Assembly: GCA_903875225.1 (NCBI GenBank)
Contig: CAIQVJ010000048.1
Span: 62,001 to 126,000 of the forward strand
Reading direction: 5' to 3'
DNA length: 64,000 nucleotides
Origin: an uncultured Pseudomonadota bacterium
Lineage (GTDB): Bacteria > Myxococcota_A > UBA796 > SXON01
Shown piece after piece: positions 18,732-27,305 of this stretch. The notes beneath the pieces are model-generated. The model saw nothing but the letters and a program-made list of their open reading frames with translations, was not told where the DNA came from and did not search any database. A program made the translations under genes and the position numbers. Position 1 is the first letter of the stretch. Each line of letters opens with the position of its first letter.

Positions 18732-21700
18732 ATGGTCGAGGACATCACGTGCCCGAGGTGCTCCGCGGTGTTCGGGGCGGGCCGCGTGGTGGGCCAGAGT
18801 GCGTTTGTCTGTGCCCGCTGCGACGTGTTCGTGAGCGGCACCCGGCGCGGGTCGCCCATGTCGATCTCCGAGGTCCGGACCGCGAGTTCGGGGATCTTCC
18901 TCTACGCCGCGGCGGGGGCCGCCGCGGCTCCGGGGCTGCCGAGGCCGCGCGTGTCGCCCGGCATGACGTGGACCGGCGACGCGCTCGGGGACGAGCCCGC
19001 CGTGCTCGGGCGGGTCGGGCGGTACACGCTCGTCCAGGAGCTTGGGCGGGGCGGTGCTGGCGTGGTCTACCGCGTCCACGACCCTGATCTGGCGAGGGAT
19101 GTCGCGCTCAAGCTGCTCCTCGGCGGGCACCACGCGGGGCAGGGGCAGGTGGCGCGCTTCCTGCGCGAGGCCCGCGCCGCCGCCCGGCTCGATCACCCCG
19201 ATCTGCTGCGCGTACACGACATCGGCTGGCATGAGGACCAGGTCTACTTCACGATGGACCTGGTGGAGGGCCCGTCGCTTCGGGACGTGCTCGACGAGCG
19301 GGGGCGATTCCCGGCAGGCGAGGCCACGCGCATCGTGCTCCGCTGCGCCCGTGCCATCGAGCACGCGCATCGCGGGGGGCTCGTCCACCGCGACATCAAG
19401 CCCGCGAACGTGCTGCTCGAGGTGGATGGCAGCCCGAAGCTGGCCGACTTCGGCCTCGCCCATGAGCTCGAACAGGGAGGCGCTCGCCTCACCCAGACTG
19501 GCCAGGTGCTCGGCACGCCGGCCTACATGGCACCGGAGCAGGCACGCGGGGATGGCGCCGCGGGGGTGAGGTCGGACGTGTACTCGCTGGGCGCGGTGCT
19601 GTACGAGTTGCTCTCCGGGACCCCACCCTACGAGGGGGAGTCCGGCATCCAGGCGCTGTCCGGCCTCCTCTCCGGCCCGCCGCGGCCCCTGGGCGAGACC
19701 ACGGCTGGCTTGCCGGCCTCGCTCGTCGCCATCACGGAGAGGGCGATGGCCCGGGACCCGGCCGATCGCTACGCGTCCGCGGAGGCGCTGGCACAGGATC
19801 TCGAGGCGTTCCTCGGAGGGCGGGCCGTGAGCGCCCGTCCCCTCTCGGTGTCAGAGCGGTTCGTGCGGCTGGCGCGGCGCCGAACGGTGAAGGGTGGCCT
19901 GGTCGCCGGGCTGGTCGTGCTGCTCGGCGCAGGGTTCGCCTGGCACCATCAGCGGGCGGCGACGGATGTCACGGAGAGCGCCGCCGCGGTGCGGCTGGTC
20001 GCGACCGAGGCCAAGATCGACGGCGCGGTGGCACAGGAGGATCGGGCAGGGGCCGAGGCGGCGCTTGCGAGCTTCCTGTCCGTGCCCGAGCATGCGGGGA
20101 CCCGGGCCTACGCGCAGGCATGGTTGGATCACGCTCCGCGGCGGGCCGCGCTCGGGGACGATGCGGGCGAGCTGTCCGCGTGGGCCGAGGCCTATCTTTC
20201 GGCGGTGGACGATGCGCAGGAGATCGCCGCGCTCGCTGGGTTGACGCGCGCCTGGATGTCCAGGTCGAGCGTCGCGAACGCGCTGACCGTGCTGGCAACG
20301 CTGCGGGCCCGGGTGCCGGCGGCGATGGATCAGCCGGAGGTGCGAGACCTGATGATCGTAGCGGACGCCGCCGCACAGGATCTGCCCGGAGCAGCACAGG
20401 TGGCGCGGGCTGCGGGTGACCCCCGTGCTCCGGCGATCTCGGCGCTGTCTTCGGTCATTACGACACATTTTTCCGGGCGATCCGGCGCGGTGTCGGGCGG
20501 CCGGGTCGTCGTCGCGGACGGAAGGACGATCGCCGTGCTTCGGGCGGGGCCCCGGGGGCTGACAGAGGAGCGGTCGTTCATCGCACCCGCGAGCGTCGCG
20601 GACACCTCCAGGATCACGCCGTTCGGGGAAGATTTCCTGGTGAGCAGCGGTGGGTATGGGGGGCCGGGGGGGTGTTGGCTGCGACTGGGCGGGGAGCTCG
20701 AGGTGATGCAGACGTGGCCCAACTCCCGGGTGATGGCCGGGGTGGTGCTGGGCGATCAGCGATACGTGGCGACCGAGTGGCCCACGCGTGGACTCTGGCA
20801 GGTCGATCCGGGTGCCCGGGGGCCGGTCGAGATGCAGGTCGCAGAGAGAAAGGGGGAGCGCAGCGACTCCAACGTGGCCGGGCTCTACGCCGGCGATCTG
20901 GACGGCGACGGTCGCCCCGAGATCGCCGCCGCGGTCGGCGCCTGGCTCGGCTTCGACGTCCGGATCGTCCGGCCGGGCGCCGACGGACTCGCGCTCGTGG
21001 ACCGCCACCGGCTGGGTACCGCAGGGGCGCTCGCTGCGGTCCATGTGCCGTCGCGGCCCTGCGCCGATGGCTCCCGCTGCGGCGGGACCCTCCTGGCCGC
21101 CACAGTTGGACACCGCACGCCCAGCCCGGACCTTTTCCCCAAGGCGAACCCCTACGGCGCCCCCGTGGGCCTCTATCTGTTCCGTTTCCAGGACGACCAC
21201 CTCACCCAGACGGACCGGTCGCTGCTCCCGGCGCCCGTGCCGTCAAGCGAGGCGCGAGAGTTTCCGGTCTCGTTCGTGGGCGACATCGACGGCGATGGAG
21301 CCGAGGACGTGGTCGTGGAGCAGCTTCGGGGGGACTCCGCCTCCAGCATGGTGGTGTTCCGGCAGGCGGATGGCCACTTCGTCCCGTTCGAGGTGATGGG
21401 GATCACGCCGATCGGGCTCGTGCAGGCGGACGACGATCCGGCCCTCGAGGTCGTGGGGCTGCGCGCCGGTCTGGTCGTCGTGCTCGGTGCGGGAGATGGG
21501 TCGCTCGGCCTGGTCGCGAGCGCGGCCCCACCCGCCGACGTGCCGGAGGCCTCCGATCCGGTGATGCAGCAACTCCTGCGTCGCGCGGAGGAGCTGGTCA
21601 CCATGGGGTTGCCGGCCCCCGCGGCCGAGGCGTTCGGGAGAGCGTCGCTGCTCGGAAGCGGGGACGTCGGCAAGCTCGCAGCGGTGAGGGGCGCGGCCCT

Positions 21701-23180
21701 GTACATGGCCCTGGGCCAGTACGCTCTCGCCATCCCGCTTCTGGATGCCGCCGGAGACCGGCGCTCGAAGCTGGCCGCCATTCGATGCGCGCTGGACAGG
21801 GGTGACTACGAGGACGCCTCCAGCCGGCTCGCGGGGCTGACGATGCCGCCGAAGGACCTCGCAGGGGAGGTGAGCCGGCTGGCGGGCCTCGCCCCCTGGG
21901 AGCTCGACCCGACCCGGCCCCTGGACCCGGGCTGGCGGGTGCTGTCGGCGCTCGGGATGCGCCGGGTGGACGGCGCGCTCGACCTGCGCACCTTGCGAGT
22001 CGGCCAGGTGATCGGCGAGCTCCCGCTCGTCGGGGGGCGAGAGGGCTTCGACATGGAGGTGGAGCTCGAGTCCGTGCGCGCCGAGTGGGCATCGGGGATG
22101 CAGATCGTCGTCGGGCCGGCGGGGTCCGGCAACGCCACGCTCGGTGTCTTCTGCGCGGCTGGGGGGGGCGGCGGGCTCGGCCGGCTCCAGCTCGGCGCGG
22201 CCGGGAGCGCTGCCCCCTGGGTCAGCGAGACCGTCCGGATCGACACCGCGGACGACCTGCTCCGGGCACGCCTCTGGGTCAGCTGGCGCCCGCGCGAGCA
22301 CGCATCGGTCGCGTCGCTGTGGGATGGGGACGGGCGGCTCCTGGAGGTGGGGCGCCGGGACGACGTGCGGGACGCTGGCGTGGACCACTGGACGCTGCGC
22401 GTGCAGGGCTCCAACGAGGTGGACAAGGACGCATTGAGCCGGGTGCGGGTCCGGCGGCTGGTGTTGCGGGGGCTCGCGCCCGATCCGACGCCGTCTGACA
22501 GCCCGGGGCTACGAGAGCTCTCCGATGGCGACGCGCGCGCGGCCCTGAAGCGGTTGCCGGCGGATCAGCGGGTCGGGCGCGCAGTCGCTTCCCTCTCGAT
22601 GGGCGATCTGGACTCGGCTGCCCGGTCGGTCAAGGAGCTCGTGGAGGGCGCGCGGGAAGGCGCCGTCGACGTGGACATGGCCACCTGGATGCGAAGCCAG
22701 GCCGGTGTGTCGGTCGCCCAGCGGGCGTCTCCCTCGACGTGGCTCCGAATCTACAGCCTCAGCTGGGGTGACATCTTCCGCTCCTACGCCGACGTCACGG
22801 CCGATCAAGCCATCACCGGCGACCTCGTGGGGTGGCTGGAGGCGCCGCTGGCCGACCCGGAGTTGGAGGCGGTCCGGCTCCGGCTTCGGCTCGCTCGCGG
22901 TCGGGCCTTCGCCCGTCGGGGTGCGTCGGCGGCTGCCCGGCAGGACCTGCAGGCGGTGATCGGTGACCCGGGCGCTTCCGAGAAGCTGGTGGCTGGCGCG
23001 CATGACGCGCTCGCGCGCATGGCCGCCGCCAGTGGAGACCGCGCCACCGCCGGTGCGGAGATCCGGGAGGTGCTCCCGCATTCGAACCTGCCCTGGCTCA
23101 TCCTGGACATGCTCCACAACGATCCGGCCTTCGCGACGTGGACCGACGCCGACTGGCAGTCCGCCGTGTCCTCCCCCTAG
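18732..23180 (+). CDS. Ser/Thr protein kinase with N-terminal zinc-ribbon-like motif, TM helix, FG-GAP-like repeats and TPR region
   Basis: CPRCSAVFGAG...FVCARC; YTLVQELGRGGAGVVYRVHDPDLARDVALKLL; HRDIKPANVLL; DLDGDGRPEIAAAVG and DIDGDGAEDVVVEQL. Confidence 0.9.
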   Translation: MVEDITCPRCSAVFGAGRVVGQSAFVCARCDVFVSGTRRGSPMSISEVRTASSGIFLYAAAGAAAAPGLPRPRVSPGMTWTGDALGDEPAVLGRVGRYTLVQELGRGGAGVVYRVHDPDLARDVALKLLLGGHHAGQGQVARFLREARAAARLDHPDLLRVHDIGWHEDQVYFTMDLVEGPSLRDVLDERGRFPAGEATRIVLRCARAIEHAHRGGLVHRDIKPANVLLEVDGSPKLADFGLAHELEQGGARLTQTGQVLGTPAYMAPEQARGDGAAGVRSDVYSLGAVLYELLSGTPPYEGESGIQALSGLLSGPPRPLGETTAGLPASLVAITERAMARDPADRYASAEALAQDLEAFLGGRAVSARPLSVSERFVRLARRRTVKGGLVAGLVVLLGAGFAWHHQRAATDVTESAAAVRLVATEAKIDGAVAQEDRAGAEAALASFLSVPEHAGTRAYAQAWLDHAPRRAALGDDAGELSAWAEAYLSAVDDAQEIAALAGLTRAWMSRSSVANALTVLATLRARVPAAMDQPEVRDLMIVADAAAQDLPGAAQVARAAGDPRAPAISALSSVITTHFSGRSGAVSGGRVVVADGRTIAVLRAGPRGLTEERSFIAPASVADTSRITPFGEDFLVSSGGYGGPGGCWLRLGGELEVMQTWPNSRVMAGVVLGDQRYVATEWPTRGLWQVDPGARGPVEMQVAERKGERSDSNVAGLYAGDLDGDGRPEIAAAVGAWLGFDVRIVRPGADGLALVDRHRLGTAGALAAVHVPSRPCADGSRCGGTLLAATVGHRTPSPDLFPKANPYGAPVGLYLFRFQDDHLTQTDRSLLPAPVPSSEAREFPVSFVGDIDGDGAEDVVVEQLRGDSASSMVVFRQADGHFVPFEVMGITPIGLVQADDDPALEVVGLRAGLVVVLGAGDGSLGLVASAAPPADVPEASDPVMQQLLRRAEELVTMGLPAPAAEAFGRASLLGSGDVGKLAAVRGAALYMALGQYALAIPLLDAAGDRRSKLAAIRCALDRGDYEDASSRLAGLTMPPKDLAGEVSRLAGLAPWELDPTRPLDPGWRVLSALGMRRVDGALDLRTLRVGQVIGELPLVGGREGFDMEVELESVRAEWASGMQIVVGPAGSGNATLGVFCAAGGGGGLGRLQLGAAGSAAPWVSETVRIDTADDLLRARLWVSWRPREHASVASLWDGDGRLLEVGRRDDVRDAGVDHWTLRVQGSNEVDKDALSRVRVRRLVLRGLAPDPTPSDSPGLRELSDGDARAALKRLPADQRVGRAVASLSMGDLDSAARSVKELVEGAREGAVDVDMATWMRSQAGVSVAQRASPSTWLRIYSLSWGDIFRSYADVTADQAITGDLVGWLEAPLADPELEAVRLRLRLARGRAFARRGASAAARQDLQAVIGDPGASEKLVAGAHDALARMAAASGDRATAGAEIREVLPHSNLPWLILDMLHNDPAFATWTDADWQSAVSSP

Positions 23181-23527
23181 AAGTTCGCGTAGGCGCCCAC
23201 CCGCGGCTCCATCGCCCCGAACCCGCCGTAGCTGCTCACCCCCACCTGCGCGCGCAGGCCCAGGTGCTCGGACAACCGCCAGTGGGCACCCAACACGGCG
23301 TCCAGCTCCAGCGTGATCGTCGAGCCGCTGGCAATGGTCGACTGCCCGCCGCCCGTCGAGGTGACCACGACGTCGGCGCTGCCGAAGAGCGTGCCGACCC
23401 CGAGGTACGGGCTGATGGCGGGCTTCCCCTCCCGCCCGAACAGGTCGAAGGTGAACCGGTAGCCCGCGAGCACGATGGACTCGTGGCCGCCGACCTGGAT
23501 GTTGTTCGTCTCCGCGTCGATCGGCAC
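23177..23527 (-). pseudogene. 5'-truncated outer-membrane-protein-like ORF
   Basis: Beta-barrel-like C-terminus ending GAYANF, no signal peptide; upstream replaced by transposase-like sequence. Confidence 0.5.
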
Positions 23528-23541
23528 TGCTGTCCTGCACC

Positions 23542-23848
23542 GTGGAGCTCCGGGGGAGCATCGACAGCGAGCTTCGCGCGATCGTGGAGGAGGGCCTGCC
23601 GCAGCTCCGGAGGGCGCTCGCCGCCCACGATCGCGCGCTCCCGAGGTTCGTCGATCGCGAGTTCGACGCCTTCCTCAACTGCCGCGGCCCGCTGTCGCGG
23701 CTTTGCCTGGCTGCACTGCGAGGCGTGCGACCATCACAGGCTCGTCCTGTTTTCCTGCAAGACCCGCGGTTTCTGCCCGTCGTGTGCGGGGCGACGGATG
23801 GCGGAGAAGGCGGCCACCTGGGTGGACAAGGTCATACCTCTGCCGTGA
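23542..23848 (+). mobile_element. Degenerate IS91-family transposase fragment (frameshifted N-terminal zinc-binding region)
   Basis: Frame 1 IDSELRAIVEEGLPQLRRALAAHDRALPRFVDREFDAFLNCRGPL; then +1 frame GFAWLHCEACDHHRLVLFSCKTRGFCPSCAGRRMAEKAATWVDKV. Confidence 0.8.
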
Positions 23849-23992
23849 TCCTGGACCTGTGCGCGATCCGCGTGGCGTCCGGCCGGGGTTCGAGCGCCCG
23901 CGGCTCCTGGTCCAGCGGCACCTGTCGCCGCTGGTCGACGCGGCGCTGTTGGAGCGGACCCACCCGGAGGCTCCGAACCACCCGGAGCAGGC

Positions 23993-24220
23993 CTACCGCA
24001 CGGTGACGCGATCGGTCTCGTGAGCGGCCGCGTCGCGCAGCTTCCCGAGAGCGATGCTCACCGCCGCCGTCGACACCCCCTCGCCGCGCGCCAGGTCCGA
24101 CTGGTTCCGGTAAACCCCCTCGTCGAGCATCCGCCGCCACTCCCGCGCCCGCCACCCGACCGGCTTGCGCTCCCCCTTCTCCGGCTTCGGAGCGGCCTTG
24201 TGAACCAGCGAGAACTCGAT
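23993..24220 (-). pseudogene. Remnant HTH region resembling recombinase-associated HTH proteins
   Basis: RRIEFSLVHKAAPKPEKGERKPVGWRAREWRRMLDEGVYRNQSDLARGEGVSTAAVSIALGKLR; no plausible intact start. Confidence 0.45.
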
Positions 24221-24296
24221 GCGACGAGTTCTTGCTACGTCTCGTCCGGGGGCACGCTCATGACCCATGCGATCGGCGCCCCCAGCCCCGCAAGCC

Positions 24297-25748
24297 TCAG
24301 CGGGCGGGCAGGTTGACGGTGACCCGGGTCTTCTTCTTCGACAACCCCTCGCGTACCGCCTCGATCGTGCCCGCCGCAAGCGCCCGGATCTCGGGTGTCA
24401 GCCCGGCCCCGGACCCCTGGATCGTCAGGAGGATGCTCGGGTCCCGCGTCGTCGTACCGGCGACGCAGACATCCAGCCGGTCACCCGTGTCGTTCCGCTT
24501 CTCCACCGCTGCGCCCGCGAATCCCGCCAGCCCAGGCAGCGCTTCGGGCAGCGGGATCACCCGGCCCGAGTCCTCGGGCTGGGGCGTCTGCGCCACGCAT
24601 GCCTCGTGCGAGGACCACACGAGCGTCCGCCAGCCCACGCCCGCAGCGGCCACGACGTCGTACCCGGAGTCCTGCCCGGTCGTCGCGTCGTAGACCGGCT
24701 GGAAGACCGCCCCCTCAGGGAGCGTCGGCAGCACCAGCGTCATCCCGAGCGCTCCGACGTAGACGCTGTTCGGGACCGTTCCGGGTACCTCGAAAGTGAC
24801 CCGTCCGACGCCGTTGTTGAGGGCGTTCGCCACCCCCTCGCCGAGCGTCATCGCCGCAGAGAGGTTCGCCTCGAAAGCTGGGCTCGCTTGCTGCGTGACG
24901 CCCGCGATGTCGATGGTCAGGGCGGCGCCTCGCTCCAGCGTGCGGCAAGCGCGCAGGACGTCGCCGTCCGCGCCGGCGTCCCTACGCCACATGCCGGGTG
25001 TCAGGCCCGGGATGATGTCGGTCAACCAGACGGACCGTCCGGGCCAGTCCGCCTCGCAGGACCCTGCGAACGCGATGTCCACCGTGAGCGGCAGCGGGTC
25101 GTCGGGCCGCTTGCTGCGGGACACGCGCCAGGCGTCGCCATGTTCCACCCCCGTCCAGGTGTACCCATCCGGGACAAGGTCCAGCGTGACCCTCGGGTCC
25201 GGCATCACGAGCATGTGGGCGCTCGAGACCGCCCGGGGGTCGGGCGCCGGAGCCGCCGGGGAGTCGAGCAGGTACTCCGTGTCGGGATCGTCGATCGCGG
25301 TGGCCAGGGTGGTGAGCGCCGCCCGCAGCTCCGCTTCGCGCCCCGGCTCGATGGGCCACGGCGTCTGGACCACGACGCCCTTGCGGCAGACCTCCACGAA
25401 CCTCGTGCCGGGTCCGGCACCGAATTGCAGACGACCGCGCGTGGTCCAGCCGCCACCCTCAGGCACCAACCCCGCGGCGTCCAACCCGGGCGACGACGCC
25501 CGCTCCCAGTCCCCGCAGTCGACGGAGCCGTCCGGTCTTCCACCGAGCACGAGCATCAGCCCGCGCCCGGCGAGGATGGTGCTCTCGGAGGTTGCCTGCG
25601 CGAGCCAGCCGCCGCCGAGCAGCAGGGTCATCTTCGGGTTCTCGGTCAGGGTGGGCTCGTCGGCGAACGCGAAGCCCGGGAACACGAACCCGAGGATCAC
25701 GGTCGCCAGGAGGGGCGCGCCCCGCAGGGAGGGTCGGCTGGAAGGCAT
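24297..25748 (-). CDS. Hypothetical secreted protein
   Basis: Signal peptide and continuous coding-like ORF; paralogous C-terminal remnant at 18463..18663. Confidence 0.65.
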   Translation of the reverse strand: MPSSRPSLRGAPLLATVILGFVFPGFAFADEPTLTENPKMTLLLGGGWLAQATSESTILAGRGLMLVLGGRPDGSVDCGDWERASSPGLDAAGLVPEGGGWTTRGRLQFGAGPGTRFVEVCRKGVVVQTPWPIEPGREAELRAALTTLATAIDDPDTEYLLDSPAAPAPDPRAVSSAHMLVMPDPRVTLDLVPDGYTWTGVEHGDAWRVSRSKRPDDPLPLTVDIAFAGSCEADWPGRSVWLTDIIPGLTPGMWRRDAGADGDVLRACRTLERGAALTIDIAGVTQQASPAFEANLSAAMTLGEGVANALNNGVGRVTFEVPGTVPNSVYVGALGMTLVLPTLPEGAVFQPVYDATTGQDSGYDVVAAAGVGWRTLVWSSHEACVAQTPQPEDSGRVIPLPEALPGLAGFAGAAVEKRNDTGDRLDVCVAGTTTRDPSILLTIQGSGAGLTPEIRALAAGTIEAVREGLSKKKTRVTVNLPAR

Positions 25749-25839
25749 GAACGGACCTCGGTTGAACCCTCGGGGAGGCTACACCCGCTGCACCTCGCTC
25801 GGCAAGCGCCGGCCCGCATCGGTGCCGACCCCCGAACGG

Positions 25840-26067
25840 CTACTCCTCGGCCAGCACGCACATCATCTCGCCGAGGAGGTTGCAGCTGCAGGAGTCCGAG
25901 ACCTCCCAGGTGCCGTCCTGGCAGACAAGGGCGTCCTTACCGGAGCACTGCATCTCGGTCCCGTTGGAGTCGGTGTTCTCGCAGTCATCGCCGGGCTGGG
26001 CACACGCCGGGAGCATGGCCGCGACGGAGAAGAGGGCGACGGCAAGTAGCGGAGTGGAGCGTGGCAT
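25840..26067 (-). CDS. Small Cys-rich lipoprotein
   Basis: MPRSTPLLAVALFSVAAMLPACAQPGDDC... with several Cys after the lipobox. Confidence 0.6.
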   Translation of the reverse strand: MPRSTPLLAVALFSVAAMLPACAQPGDDCENTDSNGTEMQCSGKDALVCQDGTWEVSDSCSCNLLGEMMCVLAEE

Positions 26068-26214
26068 GGAACATCCTGGGGTTTCCACCTTGGGGGAGCA
26101 AGGCGCATGCCACCGGGGATCTTCGCCGACTTCCAGTCACACAGCCCCCGGGACCACGACCCACATGCCCTGGGTCCCTGCGCAGCGAGGTCGGGCACCG
26201 CCGCGCGTCCCCGA

Positions 26215-27267
26215 TCAGTCCACCTCCTCGTCCAGCTCGATCTTCCGCTGGCGCTTTGCCTGCTTCTCGTTGAGATCCTTCTGCGCTTCGGGCGACCGGC
26301 GCACGGTCCCGTCCCGGTCCACGAGCACGAGCCGGCTGTAGCTGTCCCACAGCGCGATGGCCCCCTCGGGCGTGACCGTGATGCGCTCCGGGTCGTCCAC
26401 GGGTCCGCCATCGCGCCAATCCCTCAGGTGCCGCACCGCCTTCCCTCCGCCGCTCGGGATCTTCCACACCTCATCGCGTCTGCCCGGTGACGTGAGCACG
26501 TACACGTTCCCCTCCGCGTCCACGGCCGGGCGCTTGCACTCGGGCGATGGCACGCCCACCGACCACAGGAGGCTGCCATCCGGCGCGAACTTGCCCACCG
26601 CGCTGTCGTCCCCGTCGCGACTGAGCAGGTACAAGCTGGTGCCGACCACCAGGCCCCGCACGTCGTCGCTGTCCATCACGAGCGGGCGCTTCCGCCAGTA
26701 GGTCACGCCGTAGGCATCGACCTCGCGCGGTGACCGCTCGCTCTCCGACCTGTGCTCGTAGATCGGCGTCGGGGTCTCCGGGAAGAACGCACGCCACAGC
26801 CCCGTCTGCGCCCATGTCGGCGCAGCGACGCCCTCGGCGTTGAACCGGACCAGGCGGTTGCATGTGCACAGCAGGTAGTTGCCCCTGGCGGTGACGATCA
26901 ACTCGTCCGCGTCCGCGAGGTCCAGCGCGGCCAGCTTTGCGCCGGCGCGCTCGCGCTCACCGATCTTTCCGGCGTCCTCCCCCATCGCATCGAGCACGGT
27001 GGCGCTGTGACGGTTGGCCTGCCACAGCAGGATGCGACCGTCCGGGTGCGCGGTCAAACGCGCGTCGCTGTCGTCGTAGGGCAGCCCGCGCCGCACCCAC
27101 ACCGGCTTGAACTCCGCGTCGAGACAGGCGACGACGAACGCCGAATTGCTGCGTGCCTCGCAGGCGATCACCGTGCGGCCCTGCGCGTCCACGACGACCT
27201 CGGCCAGGCTGTCCCAGCGAAAGCCGTTCGGTTCGAGGATCGACGCGGTGGGCTGCGGTCTGGTCAT
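26215..27267 (-). CDS. Beta-propeller-like hypothetical protein
   Basis: ATG 27267 in ORF 26215..28260; repeated DAQGRTVIA / DAEGNVYVLTSPG / PDGSLLWSVG units. Confidence 0.65.
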   Translation of the reverse strand: MTRPQPTASILEPNGFRWDSLAEVVVDAQGRTVIACEARSNSAFVVACLDAEFKPVWVRRGLPYDDSDARLTAHPDGRILLWQANRHSATVLDAMGEDAGKIGERERAGAKLAALDLADADELIVTARGNYLLCTCNRLVRFNAEGVAAPTWAQTGLWRAFFPETPTPIYEHRSESERSPREVDAYGVTYWRKRPLVMDSDDVRGLVVGTSLYLLSRDGDDSAVGKFAPDGSLLWSVGVPSPECKRPAVDAEGNVYVLTSPGRRDEVWKIPSGGGKAVRHLRDWRDGGPVDDPERITVTPEGAIALWDSYSRLVLVDRDGTVRRSPEAQKDLNEKQAKRQRKIELDEEVD

Positions 27268-27305
27268 GGGGCACTCGCTGACGACAGGTAACGCTTCGGC
27301 TCGGC

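Noticed and set aside
23993-24379. Intact 128-aa HTH gene
   Set aside because: N-terminal part is antisense to the tail of the 24297..25748 gene and lacks coding character; only the HTH-like C-terminal part is plausible, so called a remnant.
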